DNA of 64,000 bases from Streptomyces sp. MST-110588 (GTDB lineage: Bacteria > Actinomycetota > Actinomycetes > Streptomycetales > Streptomycetaceae): assembly GCF_022695595.1 (NCBI RefSeq), contig NZ_CP074380.1, positions 5,524,001-5,588,000 of the forward strand, read 5' to 3'. Both the position numbers and the translations under genes were made by a program. The notes beneath the pieces are model-generated. The model was given only the letters and a program-made list of their open reading frames with translations, did not search any database and had not been told where the DNA came from. The stretch's first letter is position 1, and every line of letters starts with the position of its first letter. This document shows positions 8,787 to 18,013 of this stretch, one piece after another.

Positions 8787-9980
8787 ATGAGTGGGGCGCG
8801 CGGGGAGGTCCGGGTGGAGGACGGGGCGTACGCGGCGGGTGAGGGGTGCCTGGTCAGGGTGGTCCGCGTTCCGGTGCGGATCGTGGTGCTGGTGGTCGTG
8901 GTGCCGGTGCGTGTGGTGTGGGACGCGCTCGTGGGCTGCGGGAAGGGATTGGAGCGGGTGGTGCTGCGCCCTGTGGGGCGTGGGATCGGGTGGCTGTGGC
9001 GGACGCTGGTGGCGGCGCCCGCGCGTGCCATCGGTACGGGCCTGGGGTGGCTCGGACGGACGCTGGTGGTGGCGCCGCTGTCGTGGGTGTACCGCTCTCT
9101 GCTGACGCCGCTCGGTCGCGGGATCGCGTGGTGCCTGCGGGGGCTCGGCGCGGGAGCGGCCTGGCTGGGCAGGGCGCTGTTCGTGTGGCCGTGGGCCGCG
9201 CTGTGGCGGTATGTGATCGCGCCGGCCGGGCGGATGACGGGCGCGGGGCTGGCCTGGCTGTGGCGGCATCTGGTCGTGGTGCCGGCGGGGTGGCTGTACC
9301 GGTCGGTGCTGACGCCGGTGGGGCGGGGCATCGCGTGGGTGGCGCGGGGGACCGGGGCCGGGATCGCCTGGGTCGTGGCAGGGGTCGCGGGCGGGGCCGG
9401 GCTGCTTTTGCGGGGTGTCGGCGCGGTGCTGTTGTGGATCGTGCGCTGGACCGTGGTGGTGCCGGCCGTCGCGCTGTGGCGGTACGTGCTGCAGCCGGTG
9501 GGGCGCGCGGTGGTGGCCGCGGTGACCGTGGTCGCGCGCGAGGTCGGGGACGCGCTCGGGCACTGCTGGCGGGCGGCGGGGTTTGTCTCGCGTGCCGTCG
9601 GCCGGTTCCTGGGAGCCGTGCTGTACACCCTGCTCGTACGGCCCGCCCGGTGGGTCCACCGGACGGTGCTGACGCCGCTCGGCCACGCCGTACGCGACGG
9701 GCTGTGGCGTGTGGCGCGGCGGATCACGCGTGATGCGGCGGCGGCCGTGACGGGGGCGGTACGGGGCACCGGCCGGGCCATCCGGCAGGCGCTGACCGCC
9801 GTCCGGGACAGTGCCCGGCGCACCCGCGCGGACATCCGGCGGGCGCTGTTCGGCGCCCCGGAAAGAGCCGGGGCGGCCGGGACCGCCGGGGCCGCCGAGC
9901 GGGGCGAGCCCCTCCGGGAACCGGCCGGGCCACGGACACGTACTCTAGGTAGCAGTACGACCGCACTCACGAAGGACTGA
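8787..9980 (+). CDS. Internally repeated hydrophobic membrane protein, unknown function
   Basis: A 397-residue protein with no domain I recognise. Residues about 25-320 consist of degenerate units of roughly 30-60 residues, each with a hydrophobic stretch then W(L/V/A)YR(S)(V/L)LTP(V/L)GRGIAW; for example SWVYRSLLTPLGRGIAW, GWLYRSVLTPVGRGIAW and RWVHRTVLTPLGHAV. Between them lie GTGLGWL/GAGLAWL segments. Each unit looks like a half-hairpin or amphipathic membrane helix with an arginine at the interface. The tail is Arg/Ala-rich and soluble. Start ATG 8787 is preceded by a GGGGGAGCAGGGG tract; longer frames upstream lack a ribosome-binding site. It lies between the radical SAM and DUF2344 genes and ends 6 nt before the latter's probable start. 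Confidence 0.7.
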   Translation: MSGARGEVRVEDGAYAAGEGCLVRVVRVPVRIVVLVVVVPVRVVWDALVGCGKGLERVVLRPVGRGIGWLWRTLVAAPARAIGTGLGWLGRTLVVAPLSWVYRSLLTPLGRGIAWCLRGLGAGAAWLGRALFVWPWAALWRYVIAPAGRMTGAGLAWLWRHLVVVPAGWLYRSVLTPVGRGIAWVARGTGAGIAWVVAGVAGGAGLLLRGVGAVLLWIVRWTVVVPAVALWRYVLQPVGRAVVAAVTVVAREVGDALGHCWRAAGFVSRAVGRFLGAVLYTLLVRPARWVHRTVLTPLGHAVRDGLWRVARRITRDAAAAVTGAVRGTGRAIRQALTAVRDSARRTRADIRRALFGAPERAGAAGTAGAAERGEPLREPAGPRTRTLGSSTTALTKD

Positions 9981-9986
9981 GCGACA

Positions 9987-10772
9987 CTGGGCAAGCGACA
10001 GCCCGAAGGCCCGCCGCCCGCACCCGCGGTGCAGCGCATCCGACTGCGCTACACCAAGCGAGGCCGCCTCCGGTTCACCAGCCACCGTGACTTCCAGCGC
10101 GCGTTCGAGCGAGCACTGCGCCGCGCCGAGGTCCCCATGGCCTACTCGGCGGGCTTCACCCCGCACCCCAAGGTGTCGTACGCCAACGCCGCACCGACGG
10201 GTACGGGCAGCGAGGCCGAGTACCTGGAGATCCAGCTCGCCGAGCGCCGCGACCCGGCCAGACTCCGCGAGCTGCTCGACGAGTCGCTCCCGGCGGGCCT
10301 GGACATCATCGACGCCGTCGAGGCGCACACCTCCGGCCTGGCCGACCGACTCCAGGCGTCGGTGTGGGAGATCCGGCTCGACGGGGTGGCGCCGAGCGCG
10401 GCGCAACGCGCCGTGGAAGCCTTCCTTGCCGCGGAAGAGGTGCAGGTCGAACGCCGTACGAAGAACGGCATCCGCACCTTCGACGCACGCGGCGCGGTGG
10501 CCCGCCTTGAGGCCGCCGGACCCCGGGGCGATAGGACCGGCGGCGATGCCTGTGCGATACTGCGGCTGGTTGTTCGGCATCTGACACCTGCCGTACGACC
10601 CGACGACGTCCTGTCCGGCCTCCGAGCTACGGCCGACCTGGCGCCGCCGGTCCCCGCAGCGGTGACCAGGCTGGCGCAGGGGCTGCTCGATGAGGAGACC
10701 GGCGCGGTGACCGACCCGCTCGCGCCCGACCGCGACGCCGCCACGGCCGCCACATCAACGGCCGCCGGCTGA
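9987..10772 (+). CDS. DUF2344 (TIGR03936) protein, probable CTG start
   Basis: About 261 residues. The core RIRLRYTKRGRLRFTSHRDFQRAFERALRRA followed by GFTPHPKVSYANA identifies the DUF2344 family, conserved partner of the upstream radical SAM protein, in some bacteria fused to it. The probable start is CTG at 9987 (LGKRQPEGPPP...), with GAAGGA (9971-9976) at good spacing and only 6 nt after the previous stop. The next start, GTG 10029, is in frame but has no suitably spaced ribosome-binding site. Function unknown; context suggests an RNA-related role with the radical SAM enzyme. Confidence 0.8.
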   Translation: MGKRQPEGPPPAPAVQRIRLRYTKRGRLRFTSHRDFQRAFERALRRAEVPMAYSAGFTPHPKVSYANAAPTGTGSEAEYLEIQLAERRDPARLRELLDESLPAGLDIIDAVEAHTSGLADRLQASVWEIRLDGVAPSAAQRAVEAFLAAEEVQVERRTKNGIRTFDARGAVARLEAAGPRGDRTGGDACAILRLVVRHLTPAVRPDDVLSGLRATADLAPPVPAAVTRLAQGLLDEETGAVTDPLAPDRDAATAATSTAAG

Positions 10773-11046
10773 GTGCCGCGATGAAGGTACCTCCCACACG
10801 CGGGGGAGCGCCGGACGGTACCGCGTAGGGACCGCCGTCGTCGCGTCGCCGATCGGCCAGGGAGCCACCCCGGTCCGGCGGACGCACTGACCAGGAGACT
10901 TTCGCCGGTCCCGGACACGGGCCCGGCGAGCGAGACGACAGCTCCCGTGCGGCGCCCGCGCCCCGGTGAGCGGAACCGCGCACATCACGCGGGCCGCGAC
11001 CGGAACCAGGCGTGGCGCCCGGGAGCGTGACGGGAGAACCGCCCGC

Positions 11047-14000
11047 ATGCTCGAACCCATTGAGCCCACAGAACCTGCCGCCCCTTCGGAGCAGCGCTCC
11101 GAAGGCGCCGGGGGGAACACCCCCAGCGACACCCTGCCGCCGCGCCGCCGGCGCCGTGCGGCCACCCGGCCCGCCGGCCCGCCGTCGGCCGCCGCCAGCG
11201 GGAGCGGTGACGCGGCGATGAACGGCACCCAGCCGACCGCCGCCGCACCTTCCACCGCCGCTGCCCCTGCCCCTTCCGCCGCTGCCGACGGGTCCCCGGC
11301 GGAGACCGGCGAGAGCGGCGCCACTGCCGAGACCGGTGCGACCGCAGCGCAGGCCGAGCCGGCCGCCCGTACGCGTCGCCGGGCGACCCGTAAGGCCACC
11401 GCTCCGGCGGGGGCGCCGCGGGTGAAGACCGACGAGGCGCCCGAGGCCGCCGAGCCGCAGCCCGCCGCGGAAGCCCCGGCCGTCGCCGAGCCGCGCGCCG
11501 AGGACGAGGCACCGGCCGCCGCGGAGGCGCCGCGCGGCCGTACCCGCCGTCGCGCCACCCGTAGGGCATCGGCCCCGGCGGGCGCCCCGGAGCAGGCCGC
11601 GCCGTCGCTCACGGCCGCTGACGACAACACGGCCGACGCCACCGACGCCACCGTCACCGACGCGGAGGAGGAGGCTGCCGAGGAAGCGGTCGCCGCTCCG
11701 GCCGAGGAGAGCAAGCCGGCCCGTACGCGCCGTCGCGCCACCCGTAAGGCCACCGCCCCGGCGGGCCCGCCGCAGACCGCGGCCGGCACGGCTGACACGG
11801 CCGGCCCGGCACCGCAGGCGCCGGCCGCCACCTCCGTCGCTTCCGAGGCCGCGTCCGCCGACGCACAGGAGGCTGCTGCCGAGGAGGCGGTCGCCGCTCC
11901 GGTCCAGGAGAGCAAGCCGGCCCGTACGCGCCGCCGTGCCACCCGTAAGGCCACCGCCCCGGCCGGTTCCCCGAAGGCCGCCGCCGAGGAGCCCGAGGAC
12001 CGGTCCGCCCCGGCCGCCGCCGCTCCCGTGGAGCCCGCTGCCGTGGCCCCCGCCGAGGCGGGCACCGGCGAGCCGGACGCCGACGCGGCGCCGCGCCGCC
12101 GTACCCGCCGCCGTGCCGAGCGCGCCGCCGAACCCGTACGGCAGGACCACGCGGCCCAGGAGCCGCGGACCGCCGAGGAGCCCGCGCAGGAGACCACGGC
12201 GGCTCCGCAGGCCCCGGAAGCCCCGGCGGCCCCCGCGCGCGGCCGTCGCCGGGTGCAGAAGCCGCCGACCGCCGTCTTCCAGGCGCCGGTCTTCACCGAG
12301 CCGATGTTCCAGACGCCGGAGACCGCCGCCGCTGCCGCTGCCGCCGCCGCGCGCTCCGCGCAGGAGGAGGAAGAGGCTCCCGAGCAGGACGAGCAGCCCG
12401 TCTCCGGCAGTACTCGCCGTCGCCGCCGCCGTGCTCCGGCCGCGGTGGAGGCCGAGCAGGTGACCGCCGTCGAGCCCGCCGGCCGGCCGGTGGCCGCCGA
12501 CGAGGAGACCGAGGAGGACACCGAGGCCGCCGAGGACGAGCACGGCGAGTTCGCCGACGCCGCCGAGGACGAGTCGGGCGACCGCCCCTCCCGTCGCCGC
12601 CGCCGCGGTGGCCGTCGCCGCCGCCGCGGTGAGTCCGCCGACGGCATGGACGAGCAGGGCGACCAGGAAGTCCAGGGCGCCGAGGAACCGTCCGGGGCGG
12701 AGGAGCCGGCCGAGGACCAGGACGCCGCGGAGCGCGTCGGGGCCGCACCCGTCGAGGAGGCCGAGGACCAGCAGGGCGGTGGCTCCAGCAGCAGCCGCCG
12801 TCGCCGTCGCCGCCGTCGCCGCAGCGGGGACGCGGTGGACCTGGAGACCGCTCAGGGCGATGACCCGGAGCGTACGGTCGTCAAGGTCCGTGAGCCCCGG
12901 GAACGCCGCGCCAAGGACACCGAGCCGTCCGACGAGGTGCAGTCGATCAAGGGTTCGACGCGCCTGGAGGCCAAGAAGCAGCGTCGCCGCGAGGGCCGCG
13001 AGCAGGGCCGCCGCCGGGTGCCGATCATCACCGAGGCGGAGTTCCTGGCGCGCCGCGAGGCCGTCGAGCGCGTGATGGTCGTCCGCCAGAACGGCGAGCG
13101 CACCCAGATCGGTGTCCTTGAGGACAACGTGCTCGTCGAGCACTACGTCAACAAGGAACAAGCGACCTCGTACGTAGGCAACGTTTACCTCGGCAAGGTT
13201 CAAAACGTCCTGCCGTCGATGGAGGCCGCTTTTGTCGACATCGGCAAGGGCCGCAACGCCGTCCTGTACGCGGGCGAGGTCAACTTCGAGGCACTGGGCA
13301 TGGCCAACGGGCCGCGCCGTATCGAGACCGCGCTGAAGTCCGGCCAGTCCGTCCTGGTCCAGGTCACCAAGGACCCGATCGGCCACAAGGGCGCCCGGCT
13401 GACCAGCCAGGTCTCCCTCCCGGGCCGCTACCTGGTGTACGTGCCCGAGGGCTCGATGACCGGCATCAGCCGCAAGCTCCCGGACACCGAGCGGGCCCGG
13501 CTGAAGCAGATCCTCAAGAAGATCGTCCCCGAGGACGCGGGCGTCATCGTCCGTACGGCCGCGGAGGGCGCGAGCGAGGAGGAGCTGGCGCGCGACGTCA
13601 CCCGGCTGCAGGCGCAGTGGGAGGAGATCCAGAAGAAGGCGAAGAGCGGCAACGCCCCGACCCTGCTGTACGGCGAGCCGGACATGACCGTCCGTGTCGT
13701 GCGTGACATCTTCAACGAGGACTTCTCCAAGGTCATCGTCAGCGGCGACCAGGCGTGGGAGACGATCCACGGATACGTCTCGCATGTCGCCCCCGACCTC
13801 ACCGACCGCCTCCAGAGGTGGACCTCCGAGGTCGACGTCTTCGCGACGTACCGGATCGACGAGCAGCTCATGAAGGCGCTGGACCGCAAGGTCTGGCTGC
13901 CCAGCGGCGGTTCGCTGGTGATCGACAAGACCGAGGCCATGGTCGTGATCGACGTCAACACCGGCAAGTTCACCGGCCAGGGCGGCAACCTGGAGGAGAC

Positions 14001-15300
14001 CGTCACCAGGAACAACCTGGAGGCGGCCGAGGAGATCGTGCGCCAACTGCGGCTGCGCGACCTCGGTGGCATCGTCGTCATCGACTTCATCGACATGGTC
14101 CTGGAGTCCAACCGCGACCTGGTGCTGCGGCGGATGCTGGAGTGCCTGGGCCGGGACCGTACGAAGCACCAGGTGGCCGAGGTCACCTCGCTGGGCCTGG
14201 TCCAGATGACCCGTAAGCGGGTCGGCCAGGGGCTGCTGGAGTCCTTCTCCGAGCCGTGTGTGCACTGCAACGGCCGCGGTGTCATCGTCCACATGGACCA
14301 GCCCTCTGCGGCCGGCGGTGGCGGCGGCAAGCGCAAGAAGAAGGGCAAGGGCACGGGGAACGGCGGTCAGCACGACCACCAGCACGCCGACCAGCACGAG
14401 CAGCAGGACCAGCACGAGCACCAGGAGCACCCGGGTGGGGAGGCGGCGTACGCCGAGGACCACACGGCGCAGGAACTGGAGCCCGCGCCGGTGACCGAGG
14501 CGGAGCTGCGGCCCGCGGTCGCGGACACCGACGAGTGGTTCGGCAGCCCGGCGGAGGCCGAGGCCGCCGCCACGGCCGGTGGTGCCCGGGGCAGGGGCCG
14601 CCGTCGCGCGAGCCGTAAGGTGTCCGCTCCGGCGGGCGCGCCCAAGGCCGCGCAGGAGGCCGCCGCGATCGTGCTGCCCTCCGGACCGGCCCGGGCGGCC
14701 GAGCCCGAGCCGCAGCCGGAAGCGGTCGTGGAACCGGCCGCGGAGCCGGTGGCGGCCGAGTCCGCGCCCGAGCCGGCGCCCGCCCGTCCGCGCCGCCGGG
14801 TGACCCGTAAGGCGACCGCTCCGGCGGGGCCGCCGCAGATCTCCGAGGAGGCCGCGCCGGCCGTCGGTACGGCTCCGGCCGCCGCGGAGAATGCCGCGCG
14901 GACCGGGTCCGAGGCTGCTTCCGAGGCCGCGGGCGAGCCCGTGGCGGAGGTGGTGACGACGGCCGGCTCCGCCGACGAGGCATCCGCCGGGAGCGCCGAG
15001 GCGGCTTTGGAGACCCCGGAGGCCGAGCCCGTGGCCAAGAAGACCGCGAAGAAGGCTGCGGCCAAGAAGACGGCCACGAAGAAGACGGCCGCCAAGAAGA
15101 CCGCGGCGAAGAAGACCACGGCCAAGAAGACGGCGGCGAAGAAGACGACGACCCCCGCCGCCAAGAAGACGACCACCGCCAAGAAGGCGGCGGCCAAGAA
15201 GACCACCACGAAGAAGGCGACGACGAAGAAGGCGGCGGCCAAGAAGACCGCAGCCGCCGAGCAGAGCGCTTCGTCGGTGTCGGCTTCGACGGAGGACTGA
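11047..15300 (+). CDS. rne: Rne/Rng family ribonuclease (RNase E/G type)
   Basis: A 1417-residue endoribonuclease for mRNA decay and rRNA/tRNA processing. The catalytic core is central, about residues 660-1090: S1 RNA-binding region (GKVQNVLPSMEAAFVDIG), magnesium aspartates D969 (VVIDVNTGKF) and D1013 (VVIDFIDM), and the Zn-link cysteines C1071 and C1074. The N-terminal 650 residues are acidic Ala/Glu-rich sequence studded with basic boxes RTRRRATRKATAPAG; the C-terminal arm has two more such boxes (about 1183 and 1247) and a KKTAAKKT-type lysine tail (about 1330-1405). These disordered arms are typical of Streptomyces RNase E and probably bind RNA or partners. Start ATG 11047 (MLEPIEPTEP) has GGGAGA 9-10 nt upstream. 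Confidence 0.9.
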   Translation: MLEPIEPTEPAAPSEQRSEGAGGNTPSDTLPPRRRRRAATRPAGPPSAAASGSGDAAMNGTQPTAAAPSTAAAPAPSAAADGSPAETGESGATAETGATAAQAEPAARTRRRATRKATAPAGAPRVKTDEAPEAAEPQPAAEAPAVAEPRAEDEAPAAAEAPRGRTRRRATRRASAPAGAPEQAAPSLTAADDNTADATDATVTDAEEEAAEEAVAAPAEESKPARTRRRATRKATAPAGPPQTAAGTADTAGPAPQAPAATSVASEAASADAQEAAAEEAVAAPVQESKPARTRRRATRKATAPAGSPKAAAEEPEDRSAPAAAAPVEPAAVAPAEAGTGEPDADAAPRRRTRRRAERAAEPVRQDHAAQEPRTAEEPAQETTAAPQAPEAPAAPARGRRRVQKPPTAVFQAPVFTEPMFQTPETAAAAAAAAARSAQEEEEAPEQDEQPVSGSTRRRRRRAPAAVEAEQVTAVEPAGRPVAADEETEEDTEAAEDEHGEFADAAEDESGDRPSRRRRRGGRRRRRGESADGMDEQGDQEVQGAEEPSGAEEPAEDQDAAERVGAAPVEEAEDQQGGGSSSSRRRRRRRRRSGDAVDLETAQGDDPERTVVKVREPRERRAKDTEPSDEVQSIKGSTRLEAKKQRRREGREQGRRRVPIITEAEFLARREAVERVMVVRQNGERTQIGVLEDNVLVEHYVNKEQATSYVGNVYLGKVQNVLPSMEAAFVDIGKGRNAVLYAGEVNFEALGMANGPRRIETALKSGQSVLVQVTKDPIGHKGARLTSQVSLPGRYLVYVPEGSMTGISRKLPDTERARLKQILKKIVPEDAGVIVRTAAEGASEEELARDVTRLQAQWEEIQKKAKSGNAPTLLYGEPDMTVRVVRDIFNEDFSKVIVSGDQAWETIHGYVSHVAPDLTDRLQRWTSEVDVFATYRIDEQLMKALDRKVWLPSGGSLVIDKTEAMVVIDVNTGKFTGQGGNLEETVTRNNLEAAEEIVRQLRLRDLGGIVVIDFIDMVLESNRDLVLRRMLECLGRDRTKHQVAEVTSLGLVQMTRKRVGQGLLESFSEPCVHCNGRGVIVHMDQPSAAGGGGGKRKKKGKGTGNGGQHDHQHADQHEQQDQHEHQEHPGGEAAYAEDHTAQELEPAPVTEAELRPAVADTDEWFGSPAEAEAAATAGGARGRGRRRASRKVSAPAGAPKAAQEAAAIVLPSGPARAAEPEPQPEAVVEPAAEPVAAESAPEPAPARPRRRVTRKATAPAGPPQISEEAAPAVGTAPAAAENAARTGSEAASEAAGEPVAEVVTTAGSADEASAGSAEAALETPEAEPVAKKTAKKAAAKKTATKKTAAKKTAAKKTTAKKTAAKKTTTPAAKKTTTAKKAAAKKTTTKKATTKKAAAKKTAAAEQSASSVSASTED

Positions 15301-15308
15301 GCGGCGGC

Positions 15309-15338
15309 GTGCCCCGGGCCACCGACGGCCCGGGGCAC
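15309..15338 (+). terminator. Terminator of the RNase E/G gene
   Basis: GTGCCCCGGGCC at 15309-15320 pairs perfectly with GGCCCGGGGCAC at 15327-15338 around a 6-nt loop, 8 bp after the stop codon. Confidence 0.8.
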
Positions 15339-15421
15339 GGCCGTCCCCCGAACCGGTTCCGGCCGGTTCGCCCCCTGGACCGGCCGCGGCCGGTTCGCCC
15401 CCGGACCGGCCCGGAGCCGGT

Positions 15422-15450
15422 TTGACCCCCCGGTCAAGGCCCCGTAACCT
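15422..15450 (+). promoter_or_regulatory. Promoter of rplU-rpmA, -35 inside an inverted repeat
   Basis: -35 TTGACC at 15422-15427, 17-nt spacer, -10 TAACCT at 15445-15450. The -35 is the left arm of a perfect inverted repeat TTGACC-4-GGTCAA (15422-15437). The transcript would start near 15457 and leave a leader of about 148 nt with a hairpin CTCCCGGC/GCCGGGAG at 15494-15511, a possible site for ribosomal protein feedback. Confidence 0.6.
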
Positions 15451-15604
15451 TGACCGTCGGCGTCTGTAGTACGCCACACCACTGAGCAAACACCTCCCGG
15501 CCCGCCGGGAGAGGCCGCTCGTCCACTCGGATTCCACGGGCCCGCAAGAGCCTGTGAGAGCGGCTGGCATCAGAGGTCCCGTTTCTAGCGAGAGAGAGTT
15601 CCGC

Positions 15605-15925
15605 GTGTACGCGATCGTGCGCACCGGCGGCCGTCAGCAGAAGGTCGCTGTCGGTGACGTCATTGAGGTTGACCGCATTTCCACCAGCAAGGTCGGCGAC
15701 TCCGTCGAGCTCTCCACGCTGCTGGTCGTCGACGGCGACTCGGTCACCAGCGACCCGTGGGTCCTGGCCGGCGTGAAGGTCCAGGCCGAGGTCGTGGACC
15801 ACCACAAGGGCGACAAGATCCGCATCCAGAAGTACAAGAACAAGACCGGTTACAAGAAGCGGATCGGCCACCGTCAGTTGCACACCGCGCTGAAGATCAC
15901 CGGCATCGACGCTCCGGCGAAGTAA
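15605..15925 (+). CDS. rplU: 50S ribosomal protein L21
   Basis: A 106-residue protein with the family's standard length and landmarks: [22 protein letters not shown], then [21 protein letters not shown], the conserved rRNA-binding segment. Start GTG 15605 follows a GAGAGAGAG purine tract. It is first gene of the L21-L27 operon, 14 bp before rpmA. The long untranslated leader suggests post-transcriptional control. Confidence 0.97.
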   Translation: MYAIVRTGGRQQKVAVGDVIEVDRISTSKVGDSVELSTLLVVDGDSVTSDPWVLAGVKVQAEVVDHHKGDKIRIQKYKNKTGYKKRIGHRQLHTALKITGIDAPAK

Positions 15926-15939
15926 GGGACTGAGGAGAC

Positions 15940-16197
15940 ATGGCACACAAGAAGGGCGCATCGTCCACTCGGAACGGTCGCGATTCCAACGCTCAGCGGC
16001 TCGGTGTGAAGCGCTTCGGCGGTCAGGCCGTCAACGCCGGTGAGATCCTGGTCCGCCAGCGCGGCACCCACTTCCACCCGGGCACGGGCGTCGGCCGCGG
16101 CGGCGACGACACCCTGTTCGCGCTGGCCGCGGGCGCGGTGCAGTTCGGCACCCACCGTGGTCGCAAGGTCGTGAACATCGTTCCGGTCGCTGAGTAA
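15940..16197 (+). CDS. rpmA: 50S ribosomal protein L27
   Basis: An 85-residue protein starting [19 protein letters not shown], with [20 protein letters not shown]. The N-terminal tail reaches the peptidyl-transferase centre. It starts directly with the mature sequence and has none of the cleavable N-terminal extension seen in Firmicutes. Ribosome-binding site GAGGAG lies a few nt upstream. Confidence 0.97.
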   Translation: MAHKKGASSTRNGRDSNAQRLGVKRFGGQAVNAGEILVRQRGTHFHPGTGVGRGGDDTLFALAAGAVQFGTHRGRKVVNIVPVAE

Positions 16198-16300
16198 TCA
16201 GCCCGGCCGGGCGATCGCCCCACCGCACCGCACCGTAGCCCGGCCGCACCGGGCGGCGGCCCGGTGAGAAGGGGCGGCAGTTCAGCAGCACCACTCCGAG

Positions 16301-16343
16301 GGCGGACCGCCTTTCTCGCTTCGTGCGGGAAGGCCGGTCCGCC
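16301..16343 (+). terminator. Hairpin between rpmA and obg
   Basis: A long imperfect hairpin: GGCGGACC at 16301-16308 pairs with GGTCCGCC near 16336-16343, with further GCC/GGC pairing inside. It precedes a -10-like TAGTAC at 16354-16359 for obg. It probably terminates or attenuates the rplU-rpmA transcript. Confidence 0.55.
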
Positions 16344-16394
16344 TTCGGCGTGTTAGTACAGAGACATTCCCGTACGTATCTGGAGGCACCCACC

Positions 16395-17829
16395 ATGACC
16401 ACCTTCGTGGACCGCGTCGAGCTGCATGTCGCCGCGGGTAACGGAGGCCACGGCTGCGCCTCCGTACACCGTGAGAAGTTCAAGCCCCTGGGCGGTCCGG
16501 ACGGCGGCAACGGCGGCCGTGGCGGCGATGTGATCCTGGTCGTCGACCAGGACGTCACCACGCTCCTGGACTACCACCACCACCCCACCGCAAGGCCACC
16601 AACGGCCAGCCGGGCGCGGGCGACAACCGCGAGGGCAAGAACGGCAAGGACCTGATCCTGCCGGTCCCGGACGGCACCGTCGTCATGAGCAAGAACGGGG
16701 AGGTGCTCGCCGACCTCGTCGGGCAGGGCACCACCTTCATCGCGGGCCAGGGCGGCCGTGGCGGCCTGGGCAACGCGGCGCTGGCCTCGGCCCGCCGCAA
16801 GGCCCCCGGCTTCGCGCTGCTGGGTGAGCCCGGCGAGACGCGCGACATCGTGCTGGAGCTGAAGACCGTCGCGGACGTCGCGCTGGTCGGCTACCCGAGC
16901 GCCGGCAAGTCCTCGCTGATCTCGGTGCTCTCGGCCGCCAAGCCGAAGATCGCCGACTACCCCTTCACGACCCTGGTCCCCAACCTCGGTGTCGTCACGG
17001 CCGGTTCGACCGTTTACACGATCGCCGACGTGCCCGGTCTGATTCCCGGCGCCAGCCAGGGCAAGGGCCTGGGCCTGGAGTTCCTGCGGCACGTCGAGCG
17101 CTGCGAGGTGCTCGTCCACGTCCTGGACACCGCGACCCTGGAGTCCGACCGCGACCCGGTCTCCGACCTGGACGTCATCGAGGCGGAGCTGGCCCAGTAC
17201 GGCGGTCTGGAGGACCGGCCGCGGGTGGTCGTCCTGAACAAGATCGACATCCCGGACGGCCAGGACCTCGCCGACATGATCCGGCCCGACCTGGAGGAGC
17301 GCGGCTACCGCGTCTTCGAGGTCTCGGCCGTCTCCCGTACGGGCCTGAAGGAGCTGTCGTACGCGCTGGCGGACATCGTGGCCAAGGCCCGCGCCGCCAA
17401 GCCCGTACAGGAGGCCACCCGTATCGTCATCCGGCCCAAGGCCGTGGACGACGCGGGCTTCACGGTCACCCCGAGGGCGAGGACCTCTACCGCGTACGGG
17501 GCGAGAAGCCCGAGCGCTGGGTCCGCCAGACCGACTTCAACAACGACGAGGCCGTCGGCTACCTCGCCGACCGGCTCAACCGTCTGGGCGTGGAGGACGC
17601 GCTGCTCAAGCTGGGCGCGCGGGCCGGTGACGGCGTGGCGATCGGCCCCGAGGACGACGCGGTCGTCTTCGACTGGGAGCCGACGATGGCGGCGGGCGCG
17701 GAGATGCTGGGCCGGCGCGGCGAGGACCACCGTCTGGACGCGCTGCGGCCGGCCGTGCAGCGCCGCCGGGAGCGCGAGGCGGAGCGGGACGAGGCGGAGC
17801 AGGAGTTCCGGGGCTTCAGCCCGTTCTAG
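16395..17829 (+). CDS. obg: GTPase Obg (two apparent single-base deletions)
   Basis: Obg/CgtA, a GTPase for late 50S assembly and, in Streptomyces, developmental control. Start ATG 16395 with GGAGG at 16382-16386. Three frames join to one protein of about 478 residues: glycine-rich Obg fold ([14 protein letters not shown]), G1 [10 protein letters not shown]3 DVPGLI, G4 NKID, then the C-terminal OCT domain ending RGFSPF. The frame breaks after YHHHP (C run 16583-16586, one C short) and after FTVTP (C run 17469-17472, one C short). Adding one C at each restores perfect family sequence. As obg is normally essential, these are almost certainly sequence errors. Confidence 0.92.
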
Positions 17830-17874
17830 CGGGGCGCCGCTCACGGCGGGCGCCGGCCGTAGGCGTACGTACGG

Positions 17875-17925
17875 CGCCCGCACGGCCGACACGCCCGCAC
17901 GGCCGACACGCCCGCACGGCCGACG
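17875..17925. repeat. Three tandem copies of a 17-bp unit after obg
   Basis: CGCCCGCACGGCCGACA is repeated three times at 17875-17891, 17892-17908 and 17909-17925 (last base differs). Non-coding, between the obg stop and its terminator. Confidence 0.85.
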
Positions 17926-18013
17926 CAGCGCAGTCCGTGGTCCGCCATCAACAGGCAGCAGTCAGCGGCTCGTGGCGCGTCGACAGCTCATACGTGCGGC
18001 GCCTCAACAGCTC

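Noticed and set aside
6641..10039. 1132-codon minus-strand open frame opposite the radical SAM genes
   Set aside because: Covers two well-supported plus-strand genes and has shadow-type composition (Val/His/Asp/Gly).
14997..15300. Lysine/alanine-rich repeats at the end of the RNase gene considered as a separate histone H1-like gene
   Set aside because: They are in frame with the RNase coding sequence and no start or ribosome-binding site separates them.
10627..15624. 1665-codon minus-strand open frame antisense to RNase E/G
   Set aside because: It mirrors the repetitive basic/acidic arms of RNase E/G and encodes Arg/Gly/Leu-rich sequence without any recognisable domain.
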